Of a stretch of 51,317 nucleotides of DNA, positions 1 through 10,280 are shown piece by piece. The notes beneath the pieces are model-generated. The model saw only the letters and a list, made by a program, of their open reading frames with translations. It searched no databases and was not told where the DNA came from. Every line of letters begins with the position of its first letter. Position 1 is the first letter of the stretch. The translations under genes were made by a program, and so were the position numbers. The stretch is from Methanoculleus sp. GTDB taxonomy: Archaea; Halobacteriota; Methanomicrobia; Methanomicrobiales; Methanoculleaceae. The stretch covers positions 1 to 51,317 of the forward strand of contig NZ_JAJGBK010000009.1 in NCBI RefSeq assembly GCF_020696975.1, read 5' to 3'.

Positions 1-230
1 ATCGAAGAGTCATCAAAACCATCAACGAGAGGCATATGGAAGGTTATTTGCTGAAAGTACAAAGATCTTGCGGTTTTGGATATTCAGAGAGGGGTGATTT
101 TTACTGCGGATGATCGGCCACAGGCATACCGGATAAAAATAGTTGGGGTCATTTTCATACGAAATAGAGGATATTTCGCAACTAAAAGGTAATGTCTCAG
201 GATCTTTTACAGTTTGCCTTCATACCAGAT
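1..230. other. AT-rich stretch without a clear gene
   Basis: This stretch lies downstream of the DUF115-like gene. Both strands carry short open frames without a convincing start, for example a minus-strand frame from about 220 to 45 that reads through to a stop with no ATG, GTG or TTG. The composition is AT-rich like the neighbouring gene. It could be a decayed gene end or the edge of a gene outside the window. I could not assign anything. Confidence 0.3.
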
Positions 231-1088
231 TCACATAAAAAGTGATTCATATTCTATTCTAGGAAAAACATCTAATAAACCTCCATCGGTTGCATTAAAT
301 ATCTGTACATCATTCTCACTTGCGATTTCACGTATGCACTTATATTGTCTCCACAATGTTACGTAATCTTGGAATTGCCCTTCTAAATCCCCCTGGAACC
401 ATTCATTATAGCCAGATTTTACCATGGCATGATTGTTTTCAGGATAAAAGTGAACACTCTTATTTACATGTAGAAGCCAATCGTGATCGCAACCAAGCAG
501 ATAAATTTCCTTAAACCCTAAATATAAAGCAACATATAGAGCCATTATGCTAACTGATTGAGGTCCAGGAATCATTCGCGAAATATCGATACTACGAGGG
601 GTGTTTCTACCCCACAACCCCCCAAATTTTAAATAATAGACGTCCCTTTTTCTAAAACGCTCATGCATCTCATTCCGATTTTTGTCGGATATGCCGAAGA
701 ATAATTTTGCTTCTCCAGTATTCTTCTCAATCTCATCCATCCATTTTTGCCATGCACCTTCGGTGATGGGGAGGTGATAAGGAGCTATACAATAGTACTC
801 CGGGTTGATTATTGTATAATCGGGATGGACAAAAAAATTACTGACAGCGATACAAATCTCATTTTGCAATAATTTCAAATTTTGACGTTTTATTGATGGA
901 CCTGTAGCAAGGATAAAACATCGCTCACCTTTACGAGTCTCTCTCAATGCGATGTTCTTTTTAAGGAGTGCTTTCCCCTGATTGTCACTACTAAATATCT
1001 GGCGGCACTCTTCCATAAAGTTGTACACCGGCGCCTGGAAGCCCTGGGGGACAAGCCAATATGCGACGTTTTCCTTGAAATTACTCAT
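231..1088 (-). CDS. DUF115/Maf-like protein, probable nonulosonic-acid glycan factor
   Basis: A 285-residue protein if started at the ATG at 1088; an in-frame TTG lies at 1097. It has the features of the DUF115 (MAF_flag10/MptE-like) fold: a glycine-rich ATGPSIKRQN segment near residues 61-70, a GPQSVS segment near 175-180, and LLGCDHDW near 197-204. Bacterial Maf proteins of this family move pseudaminic or legionaminic acid onto flagellin; other members are pterin diphosphokinases (MptE). Here it sits last in a minus-strand run behind neuB and a neuA fusion, so a role in transferring or handling a sialic-acid-like sugar is the better inference. No signal peptide or membrane segment is apparent, so it is probably cytoplasmic. 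The gene is clearly AT-richer than most of the window, which suggests transfer. Confidence 0.6.
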   Translation of the reverse strand: MSNFKENVAYWLVPQGFQAPVYNFMEECRQIFSSDNQGKALLKKNIALRETRKGERCFILATGPSIKRQNLKLLQNEICIAVSNFFVHPDYTIINPEYYCIAPYHLPITEGAWQKWMDEIEKNTGEAKLFFGISDKNRNEMHERFRKRDVYYLKFGGLWGRNTPRSIDISRMIPGPQSVSIMALYVALYLGFKEIYLLGCDHDWLLHVNKSVHFYPENNHAMVKSGYNEWFQGDLEGQFQDYVTLWRQYKCIREIASENDVQIFNATDGGLLDVFPRIEYESLFM

Positions 1089-1103
1089 AGAGGCCAAGTT
1101 CCA

Positions 1104-1973
1104 TTACTTATATCTGAGCTTTTTAATGGATGGTTGTTCGCTTTCATATACCCGTTTCACCCCATCCCCCATCGCTGCCTCAACAACTCTGATATCCCGC
1201 ACCAACCGCATCAATCCCCCGGGTTCCACTGAGGCCGCGTGATCGCTCCCCCACATGGCACGGTCAAGGGTAATATGCCGCTCGACAAAGGACGCTCCAA
1301 GAACCACTGATGCAAGGGTGGTCTGCAGGCCAACTTCATGCCCTGAGTATCCAATAGGGCAGTTGAACTCCTGTTTCAACGTCAGGATCATGCGCAGGTT
1401 CAGCTCCTCAGGTTTGCAGGGGTAGGTACTGGTGCAGTGGGAGATGAGGAGCTGATCATTATCAAGAAGAGAGAGGGCATGCCGGATCTCATCCATCGTG
1501 GACATCCCGGTGGACAGGATCATAGGCCGACCCATCTCATTGATGTGTTTTAACAGGTCATCGTCGGTGAGGGATGCCGATGCAATCTTGTAGCAGGCCG
1601 GCTTGAACTGCTCGATGAAACCCACAGATGGTACATCCCAGCAGGAGGCAAACCAGGCAATACCCTTCTCACCGCAGTATCGGTCAATTTCTTTGTATTC
1701 TTCCGGGCCAAACTCGGTGCGTCTCTTATACTCGATATATGGAAGGCACCCCCAGGGCGTCTCCCGGGGAATCTCCCACTGATCTCGAGGCACACAGAGT
1801 TCAGGAGTTCGCTTCTGGAACTTGACCGCATCGCAACCGGCCAGCGCCGCTACATCGATGAGTTTTTTAGCGATCTCAAGATCGCCATTATGGTTGATCC
1901 CGATCTCCGCGATGATGTAGGTTGGATGGCCTTCACCTATAGATCGACCGCCGATCTCGATTACATCTGGCAT
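1104..1973 (-). CDS. neuB: NeuB-type nonulosonic acid synthase lacking the SAF domain
   Basis: A 289-residue NeuB-domain TIM barrel that would condense phosphoenolpyruvate with a 6-carbon sugar (ManNAc, ManNAc-6-phosphate or a related diamino sugar) to give a nonulosonic acid. Family signatures are visible: AEIGINHNGD at 22-31, KFQKR at 51-55, an STGMS loop near 155, and IGYSGHEVG followed by ERHITLDRAMWGSDHA. The family is usually about 340-350 residues, with a C-terminal SAF (antifreeze-like) domain that helps form the active site across the dimer. This protein stops at about the end of the barrel, so that domain is absent. Its start overlaps the neuA fusion by 13 nt, implying translational coupling. 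The exact sugar product cannot be told from sequence. Confidence 0.85.
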   Translation of the reverse strand: MPDVIEIGGRSIGEGHPTYIIAEIGINHNGDLEIAKKLIDVAALAGCDAVKFQKRTPELCVPRDQWEIPRETPWGCLPYIEYKRRTEFGPEEYKEIDRYCGEKGIAWFASCWDVPSVGFIEQFKPACYKIASASLTDDDLLKHINEMGRPMILSTGMSTMDEIRHALSLLDNDQLLISHCTSTYPCKPEELNLRMILTLKQEFNCPIGYSGHEVGLQTTLASVVLGASFVERHITLDRAMWGSDHAASVEPGGLMRLVRDIRVVEAAMGDGVKRVYESEQPSIKKLRYK

Positions 1974-3151
1974 ATCTTATCCTCTTCCAATCGTTGTATA
2001 ATTAGTTCAGTTAATTCCCGAATAGCTCCTTTACCGCCATGTGCCGAGAGAACAAGCCGTGCCGATGCTTTCACTTCAGGATATGCATCCCCCACGGCGA
2101 CACCACATCCCACAGACCTCAGGCAGGGGAGGTCGTTGATATCATTCCCAACATAAATTATCCCGGATGGATTTATATTATTCTCCTTTAGCCATTCATT
2201 TAATACACTGACTTTATCTGATATCCCCTGTCGGCAGGGGATGCCAAGTTTTTCGCAGCGTGCCTGCACCACGGAATTTTTCTCGGTGGAGAGCACCAGT
2301 AGGGGTAGCCCTGACCTTTTCAGTCGGTCCAACCCCATTCCATCTCCTCTATCGCAGATGACCGCCTCTCTCCCATCCTGAAAGACTACCACCTTATTAT
2401 CGGTGAACACGCCGTCAAAGTCCATGACCAGACCCGAGATGGGGCTTGGAAGCGCCTGAAGATTCTGGCGTCGTCTCTGATCTTGCATCAGCACCTCAGC
2501 AACCCTGAAGTCGATGGGTTCGTCAATCTCCCAGCGCCGTTCTGGAGGCGTTATGTGCATGACGGTCTTGCCGAAGAAGCGATGCTTCGCCTTCAGAAAC
2601 CCTTCGGTGCGCATCACGTAGACTGCACCGGTCTCGATGTACTGCGGTTTCCTCTCCTGTCGCATCGGTCGTGCGTGTTTGTCATGGTTGATCTCGACTG
2701 CCTCGTTATTTTGGTCGTTTTTCCAGAGGAAGTAATGGAAAGGTGTTGCCGTGAAAGCGGAATCAGCATCCTCGTTGAGGAGGACATTGACAGTGCCGTC
2801 AATGTCCTCCGGAGAGGTCAGGGGTGAAGTACACTGGAGAAAAACGATGAGATCGGGCCGGTAGTTCTCGGTGGTCTTCAAGTAATCCAGTACGTGAAGG
2901 AGTGCAGTCTCCGATGATGCAGTGTCGCCGCTGATCTCTGCCGGGCGCCAGATGACCTCTGCACCGTACTGCCTTGAGACCGCGGTGATCTCAGGATCGT
3001 CAGTGGACACGATGATCCTAGTTATGGTTTTTGATTGCCGGGCAGACTCGATGGTATGGGCGATCAACGGTTTTCCAGCAAGCGGACAGACATTTTTGCG
3101 GGGGATGCCTTTGGAGCCCCCCCGGGCCGGGATGATTGCCAGTGAATTCAT
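1961..3151 (-). CDS. neuA: CMP-nonulosonate cytidylyltransferase fused to KdsC-like phosphatase
   Basis: A 396-residue two-domain protein. Residues 1-225 are a NeuA-type cytidylyltransferase (AIIPARGGSKGIPRKN at 5-20), which activates a nonulosonic acid with CTP. Residues 238-390 are a HAD phosphatase of the KdsC type: D244-x-D246 nucleophile pair in VMDFDGVFTD, and VGNDINDLP near 334-342. The fusion suggests that a C9-phosphate is removed and the acid activated by one polypeptide, so the upstream NeuB may use a 6-phosphorylated sugar; this is inference. I chose the ATG at 3151 because GGAGG lies 8 nt before it; the longer frame would need a TTG. It overlaps neuB by 13 nt. No NeuC epimerase is in the window. 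Confidence 0.87.
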   Translation of the reverse strand: MNSLAIIPARGGSKGIPRKNVCPLAGKPLIAHTIESARQSKTITRIIVSTDDPEITAVSRQYGAEVIWRPAEISGDTASSETALLHVLDYLKTTENYRPDLIVFLQCTSPLTSPEDIDGTVNVLLNEDADSAFTATPFHYFLWKNDQNNEAVEINHDKHARPMRQERKPQYIETGAVYVMRTEGFLKAKHRFFGKTVMHITPPERRWEIDEPIDFRVAEVLMQDQRRRQNLQALPSPISGLVMDFDGVFTDNKVVVFQDGREAVICDRGDGMGLDRLKRSGLPLLVLSTEKNSVVQARCEKLGIPCRQGISDKVSVLNEWLKENNINPSGIIYVGNDINDLPCLRSVGCGVAVGDAYPEVKASARLVLSAHGGKGAIRELTELIIQRLEEDKICQM

Positions 3152-3260
3152 GTTTACTGCCTCCAAATCCTAATTCCCTATATAATCTCCAGCAGAAGTT
3201 ACGTACCGGTCACAGATAAGATCCGGCTCGAGAATCATTATTTAGGTAAGAAGTGCTAAG

Positions 3261-4343
3261 TTATGAATGCGCTCTTATCCAATCGCGTATGTGGTAATAT
3301 GACCAAACTGCGCTCTTTTTTGAGGAAAAAACAATCTCATCTATATATAACCTATGGTAGATTTCTGTGAGATATATGTAACTCCGTATTTTAGACGATG
3401 GGCTCTTCTCCTTTTGTATCTCGATCTCTCTTTTTTTCTGGAATAAAGCACAGATCTGTTCGTTTCCACCAATCAGCTTGAACCCAGCTAAATTCATTAC
3501 AGATGATAGTGTACTCAGGGTAAAATGGTATAAGTGAGCATTCTGTAAAAACAACAGGAAATCCCCATAAGAACTATGAACCTTAAAAATGCCTGGAACT
3601 TCGACATAGAGATACCCATCATCGGTTAGCAATTTCGAAATTTCATTAAGGCTTTTTATCGGATGTGAGAAGTGTTCCAGAACATGGCTGAGTATTACTA
3701 AGTCAGCTGGGCCATAACGGGATAATGATGTCGCTTCTCCGCACTCTAGTACAAGCCCCTCTTCTTTTCCACGATTAAGGTATTCTTCCCCTAAATCACA
3801 GCCGAAGGTGAGCCAACCATTCCTCTTAAAAGGTATGAGGGCACCTCCTGCACCACAACCGATATCAAAAGCTTTTAATGACTTTTTGTCCCACCATAGA
3901 GTATGTGGTTTGACGAAATTGTATATTCTCTCTCCATGGTTAACCTGCTCTTTAAAGAAGGACTCGGGTGCTCTGGGCTCTCCTACATAGATTGAGCGAT
4001 AGTCATCTTCATAAAATTTTTTCAAACTATCTTCCGTCATCCGCGGACTTGTCCACATCACACCACAATGCTCACAGAGGTGAGTATGGACTTCAAGGCC
4101 ATATCTATCACGTGTGCCGATTAGTATGCCCTCGCCCTCACCACATAAGCAGGGGACATCTTCAAACGAGTATTCGTTATTCGCTATCTTACGTTTGAAT
4201 GACTCAAGAGCTTGTTGTTGTGTAGCATTCAGTTGTTCTACCGATTCAGTCTGGTTGAACAATCTGGCTAACATCCAATACATCATTTTTTGCCTCGTTC
4301 TGCGTTTTATGTGAGGATATCTCAAAAGATACTTGGCGAGCAA
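3261..4343 (-). CDS. SAM-dependent methyltransferase with N-terminal zinc-binding segment
   Basis: A class I methyltransferase of about 360 residues. The SAM-binding motif FDIGCGAGGA is at 159-168, followed by an acidic post-beta-2 region and VILSHVLEHFSHP, typical of the Methyltransf_23 group. Before it, four cysteines (C65, C67, C90, C93) probably bind zinc. Such proteins are common in polysaccharide clusters, often acting on nucleotide sugars or glycan ends. The start is uncertain: the TTG at 4343 has AAGGAT ahead of it, while ATG at 4286 has GAGG six nt upstream. The gene is AT-rich compared with fcl just upstream, suggesting it was acquired separately. Confidence 0.75.
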   Translation of the reverse strand: MLAKYLLRYPHIKRRTRQKMMYWMLARLFNQTESVEQLNATQQQALESFKRKIANNEYSFEDVPCLCGEGEGILIGTRDRYGLEVHTHLCEHCGVMWTSPRMTEDSLKKFYEDDYRSIYVGEPRAPESFFKEQVNHGERIYNFVKPHTLWWDKKSLKAFDIGCGAGGALIPFKRNGWLTFGCDLGEEYLNRGKEEGLVLECGEATSLSRYGPADLVILSHVLEHFSHPIKSLNEISKLLTDDGYLYVEVPGIFKVHSSYGDFLLFLQNAHLYHFTLSTLSSVMNLAGFKLIGGNEQICALFQKKREIEIQKEKSPSSKIRSYIYLTEIYHRLYIDEIVFSSKKSAVWSYYHIRDWIRAHS

Positions 4344-4553
4344 AATCTTATCCTTTATGATTCTCTTCTGATGATTTGTATGATCGCATTCTTAGCTCAT
4401 TGTGCAGACCAAGAAGGCATTTCCTCAAACTTAAGTTGAAAAGACAGTACCCTCGGGCAGATAACCTGTTTAAGGTTGGAATTGTACTCGCCCATGATGA
4501 AAAATCACCACTATTCAAGCCTGTGCTCTGCTCTATAGATACTGTGCCGTACT
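4344..4553. other. Short AT-rich gap between fcl and the methyltransferase gene
   Basis: About 210 bases. A 69-codon minus-strand frame (4557 to 4348) starts with an ATGA overlap on the fcl stop, which is a common coupling arrangement. Its product has no recognisable family, is rich in serine and basic residues, and resembles translated spacer. A second short minus-strand frame (32 codons, ATG near 4500) overlaps it. I treat the interval as probable spacer or gene remnant at the junction between GC-rich and AT-rich DNA. Confidence 0.35.
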
Positions 4554-6558
<2,005 letters not shown>

Positions 6559-6577
<19 letters not shown>

Positions 6578-7614
6578 CGGTCCGGATACTTCCGGGCGAG
6601 GAACTCGTCCCCCTCGCCCGGGGGCTCAAGCCCGGCCTCCCTCAGGTCCGCATCGACCATGATCTTTGTTAAGTCGGTAAACGTCACGCAGGGCTTCCAG
6701 CCGAGTTTCTCGTGGGCCTTCCCGGCATCCGCGATGAGGTCCTCGACCTCGGTCGGCCGGAAGTACCGGGGATCGATCCGGACATGCTCCTCCCAGTCGA
6801 GGCCTGCGTATGAGAAAGCGGTCTCAAGGTACTCCCGGACCGAGTGGCTCTCCCCGGTCCCGATGACATAGTCATCAGGCTCTTCCTGCTGGAGGATTCT
6901 CCACATACACTCGACGTACTCCGGGGCAAACCCCCAGTCCCGCCGGGCATCCAGGTTCCCCATGTAGAGATATTTATCCTTCCCCGCAAGGATCCGGGCG
7001 ATCCCGCGCGTGATCTTCCGTGTCACGAACGTCTCACCCCGCCGGGGGGACTCGTGGTTGAAGAGGATCCCGTTTGCGGCGAACATCTTATAGCCGTCGC
7101 GGTAGTTTCGCGTCATCCAGTAGGCGTACAGTTTAGCGCAGGCATAGGGGCTTCGCGGCCAGAAGGGCGTCGTCTCACTCTGCGGCGGCGGCGTCGCCCC
7201 GAACATCTCGCTGCTTGAGGCCTGGTAGAACTTCATCCCGTTCCCGCTCCGACGGATCATCTCAAGGAGTCGGGTCGTCCCGAGACCCGTGACGTTCCCG
7301 GTGTACTCCGGAGTATCGAAACTGACCCGCACATGGCTCTGGGCCCCGAGGTGGTAAACCTCGTCCGGTTTGATATTGTAGATGAGGTGGGAGATCTGCT
7401 CGTCGTCGGAGAGGTCGCCGTAATGAAGAAAGAGGCGTGCGCCTGCGTCGTGGGGGTCGGTATAGATATGGTCAAGCCGGGGAGTATTGATGGTCGATGC
7501 CCGCCGGATGATCCCGTGCACTTCGTAGCCCTTGTGGAGGAGGAACTCGGCAAGATACGAGCCGTCCTGCCCGGTGATGCCTGTTATTAAAGCTTTTTTA
7601 GATATATTGCTCAC
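6559..7614 (-). CDS. gmd: GDP-mannose 4,6-dehydratase
   Basis: An extended SDR enzyme of 351 residues from the GTG at 7614. GITGQDG at 12-18 binds NADP. Y157-x3-K161 (YACAK) with the preceding SSSEMFG is the catalytic region, and [17 protein letters not shown] is diagnostic of Gmd. It converts GDP-D-mannose to GDP-4-keto-6-deoxy-D-mannose, the substrate of the downstream Fcl. A TTG at 7635 would lengthen it by seven residues. The TATA box at 7656-7665 predicts transcription start near 7633, so either a 20-nt leader to GTG or a leaderless TTG is possible; I prefer the GTG. Confidence 0.93.
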
Positions 7615-7655
7615 CTTCCCGTCTTTGACAATCAATAATTAGTTTGTACGCCCGC

Positions 7656-7665
7656 GATATATGAA
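7656..7665 (-). promoter_or_regulatory. TATA box of the gmd-GT-fcl operon
   Basis: The minus strand reads TTCATATATC. Its centre is about 27 nt before position 7633, consistent with an archaeal promoter driving gmd. No strong ribosome binding site follows. Confidence 0.5.
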
Positions 7666-8026
7666 TATTGTATCGGGAATACCTGTGCAAAATGAAGTAT
7701 TAGAAAGATTGAGGCAAACAGGGAACCACATTTGCATTCGAAGGCTCGAATGAGGCGATAGATCTCTACACGATTTGCGGATCCATCCCAACCGAACCAT
7801 TTCTTAACCCACCTGCCGGGATAATCCATCGTGCCTCTCGGTGCTCATGCGGGAGGCAGGCGGTTCTTGAAACGTGCACCCGGGCCGTGGCGGGTCAGAA
7901 CTCCAGCGGATATACCAGAACATGGTATCACCCCGTCCAACCGGCTCCCCAGGAGACAAAAGAACACAGCCACAACCCCACCCGGCCGTTAGGTACTAGT
8001 AGCCGGCAATCGATGAGATAACTATC
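7666..8026. other. Intergenic region between gmd and the HAD gene
   Basis: A 65-codon minus-strand frame (7829 to 7632) runs into the gmd start but has no recognisable family, and the gmd promoter lies inside it, so I do not call it. The right half (about 7830-8026) is GC-rich, with an imperfect inverted repeat GATATACC...GGTATC near 7910-7930. Nothing else is identifiable. It marks the boundary between the minus-strand glycan genes and the plus-strand genes. Confidence 0.4.
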
Positions 8027-8701
8027 ATGCTCACCACCCTCATCCTCGACTTCGACGGCGTCATCGTCGAATCCCTCCCCTTAAAGACCGCGGCGTTCAA
8101 AAAGATCTTCTCTTTCGCCCCAGAGCACCTCGATGAGATCATCGCCTTTCACCTTGAGAACGGCGGGATGTCCCGGTACGACAAGTTCCGCCACATATAC
8201 GCAAACATCCTCCACGAACCGCTCACCCCCAAGCAGGAGGAGCGGCTTGCGAGCGAGTACGTCGGGATGATCTTTGAATCCATGCTCACCGTCCCGTACA
8301 CCAAAGGAGCAGAAGACCTTCTCCGGGACTGCTCCAGTGCGCTCCCGCTCTACATCGTCTCCGCAACCCCGGAGGGCGAGATGCACGAGATCGCCCGGCG
8401 CCGGGACCTCACGAAGTACTTCGTCCGGATCTACGGCTCGCCGAAGACGAAGGCCGAGTGCATCAGAGAGATCCTCAACGAGACCGGCGCCTCGCCCGAA
8501 GAGGCCCTCTTCGTCGGCGACGCCCCGAACGACTGGCAGGCGGCCTACGAGACAGGGGTTCGGTTTGTGGCGAGGATTCCGCCCGGTGACCCGAACCGGT
8601 TTGTCGGCCGGCCGGGGGTGGAGCGGATCGTGGAGAACCTTCATCAACTCCGGGAGTATTTACGGGAGAGCATATGCTCATCCCGATCTCGTACCCCCTG
8701 A
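8027..8701 (+). CDS. HAD-superfamily hydrolase (phosphoglycolate phosphatase-like)
   Basis: A 224-residue HAD hydrolase. LDFDGVIVES near 7-16 carries the DxD nucleophile pair, VSATP is the motif II serine/threonine, a lysine lies in SPKTKAE, and LFVGDAPND provides the motif IV acids. An alpha-helical cap lies between residues 18 and 85. Subfamily is IA, like phosphoglycolate phosphatase or beta-phosphoglucomutase; the substrate is unknown. The 3' end overlaps the cyclase gene by 28 nt, so the two are probably co-transcribed. The upstream region has no clear TATA box. Confidence 0.8.
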   Translation: MLTTLILDFDGVIVESLPLKTAAFKKIFSFAPEHLDEIIAFHLENGGMSRYDKFRHIYANILHEPLTPKQEERLASEYVGMIFESMLTVPYTKGAEDLLRDCSSALPLYIVSATPEGEMHEIARRRDLTKYFVRIYGSPKTKAECIREILNETGASPEEALFVGDAPNDWQAAYETGVRFVARIPPGDPNRFVGRPGVERIVENLHQLREYLRESICSSRSRTP

Positions 8702-9342
8702 ACCGGGCAACCCCGCTCTACCCCGGAACGGAACCGCTCACGATCACCCCCACAAAGTCCTTTGAAGGGGGCGATGCGGAGGAAAAGAGCCTGATCGCCG
8801 TATCAAGCCACGCCGGGACGCATATCGACCTTCCCCGGCACTTCTGCCCTGGCGGGGGTTCGGTCAGTGCCCTCCTTGCGCCGGAGGCGATCTTTGAGCC
8901 CGCGCAGTGCATCGAGGTGCCGAAAGAGGGGGAAGAGCCGATCCGGATCCGCGATCTTCTCCCACAACTTGATAAAATCCGGTGCGCCCGTGCGCTCTTT
9001 ATCCGGACCGGGAGCGGCCGGCTCCGGGAGAGCGACCCCGACACTTACGCGAGGGAGCACCCCTGGGTGCATCCCGAGGTGCCGGACTTCCTCTGTAAGG
9101 AGAACCCGGCCCTCAGGCTGTTCGGGATCGATACCATATCCATCGCGACACCGTCGCAGCCGGAGGAGGGGATGAACGTCCACCGCGAGTTCCTCTGCCG
9201 GTCCCCGCACATCTTCGTTCTCGAGGACGTGGACCTCTCCTACGACCGGCTGCTCGAGGGGGGCTGGACCCTGCGGGTCTATCCGGTGATCTTCGACGAC
9301 CTCGAGGGGGTGCCGGTGGTTGCGCTCGCGGAGTTCGGATAA
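8674..9342 (+). CDS. Cyclase-family metal-dependent hydrolase
   Basis: A 222-residue protein of the cyclase/kynurenine formamidase family (Cyclase, COG1878). The metal-binding motif HxGTHxDxPxHF is intact at residues 46-57 (H46, H50, D52, H56). Family members hydrolyse amides such as N-formylkynurenine, or cyclise polyketides. In archaea without tryptophan catabolism the substrate is unclear. ATG 8674 is preceded by GGGAGAG. It overlaps the HAD gene by 28 nt. Confidence 0.82.
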   Translation: MLIPISYPLNRATPLYPGTEPLTITPTKSFEGGDAEEKSLIAVSSHAGTHIDLPRHFCPGGGSVSALLAPEAIFEPAQCIEVPKEGEEPIRIRDLLPQLDKIRCARALFIRTGSGRLRESDPDTYAREHPWVHPEVPDFLCKENPALRLFGIDTISIATPSQPEEGMNVHREFLCRSPHIFVLEDVDLSYDRLLEGGWTLRVYPVIFDDLEGVPVVALAEFG

Positions 9343-9375
9343 CAGGCTGTTGCCGGGTTTTCGGCAGGAGTCCGC

Positions 9376-9641
9376 CTATAGACTGGCCGGACCGCCCCTT
9401 GCAATATATTCCTGCATGGCAGCGGAGAACGTCTTGAGAGCAGCAAGGTCGTGTTACAGAATTGCGTATACCTGCTTAAGATCCAGGTTCCAATATCGAC
9501 GGCCGATTGGATGGACACCAGCATGGCATGGAGAACCATATTCTGCGTATCCCGGTTCTGCAGAAGTTGCTCCTCCGGGATGCGCTGGTATCGTCCCCAA
9601 TCACCGAGCGCCTCCTCAAGTTCGCATATGATGGAGAACCC
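9376..9641 (-). pseudogene. hepT: Degenerate HepT toxin gene (type VII toxin-antitoxin)
   Basis: Right after the MntA stop, the minus strand encodes a HepT-like N-terminus (CELEEALGDWGRYQRIPEEQ, then HAMLVSIQSAVDIG, about 9640-9490). After a frame change it encodes a HepT-like C-terminus (LDLKQVYAIL, a TAA stop, then HDLAALKTFSAAMQEYIARG, about 9487-9376). Roughly 45-50 central codons are missing, including the region that should carry the catalytic R-x4-6-H motif. The start is also lost. The alignment with HepT ends is from family knowledge, not a search, but the order and sequence match well. The toxin is therefore dead while the antitoxin frame remains intact. Confidence 0.8.
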
Positions 9642-10052
9642 TCATTCTCCCACCCGGGCGAGGAGAACCCTGCTGTAAAGGTATTTCAGATCCAGGTATC
9701 TCGCTATCACGCCGGCCTCAAAGGCGATGCGCGTATCCTCGTCCCGGGCGACAAGAAGGCGCCCGGTCTTCACCACCTCATACTGGAACTCAACGGGTGC
9801 AGCGTCCAGGATACGGAGATCGATCTCGCGCCGCGGTGTGATGCACCGCTCCAGGTCGGATGCGAACCCCATGGCGCACTTATAGAGTTCATAGGGTTCC
9901 CTCTCCCCGGATACAAACTGCCCTATGTCGATATCGTTGAACTCGCCGTGACGGAGGAAGGAGCCGTAGAGATACCCGAGCAGGATCTCCTCCCTGCCGG
10001 CGAGGCACCGGCGGAGCGGGTCGATGATCCGCTCCCGGTCAGCATCGTCCAC
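9642..10052 (-). CDS. mntA: MntA-type nucleotidyltransferase antitoxin
   Basis: A 136-residue minimal nucleotidyltransferase. It has GSF at 30-32 and D40-I41-D42, the GSx8DxD active-site signature, and a helical C-terminus. MntA proteins AMPylate and neutralise the HepT RNase. Here the partner hepT lies directly downstream but is broken, so this antitoxin is an orphan. The active-site residues are intact, which suggests that loss of the toxin is recent or that the enzyme has another use. It may share the accessory patch with HicAB just upstream. Confidence 0.82.
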   Translation of the reverse strand: MDDADRERIIDPLRRCLAGREEILLGYLYGSFLRHGEFNDIDIGQFVSGEREPYELYKCAMGFASDLERCITPRREIDLRILDAAPVEFQYEVVKTGRLLVARDEDTRIAFEAGVIARYLDLKYLYSRVLLARVGE

Positions 10053-10280
10053 TTCTCCTCTCCCCTCACGAGCCGGCTGATCTTTGCACGGGGTTGTCCC
10101 CGTGTGGAACCGGACCTGTTAGCAAAAAATGGTGGCCCCTTCCGGCCAATTAATCCTTTCCCTATGAAATAACCTGCTATCCGGCGGCCCTGGACATCTG
10201 CCGGGGGGGAACTGGAAAACCATGAATCGGTCCTGTGGTTGCCGGACACCGGGAGATCGCGTGCACGAAAAGGTTGCCGT
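10053..10280. other. Intergenic spacer between mntA and hicB
   Basis: About 230 bases. It holds a GGGGTTGTCCCC-type inverted repeat near 10091-10102 and an A-run near 10124, the latter possibly promoter-related for mntA on the minus strand. No gene is supported. Confidence 0.35.

Noticed and set aside
7632-7829. 65-codon minus-strand frame upstream of gmd
   Set aside because: No recognisable family, and the gmd TATA box lies inside it.
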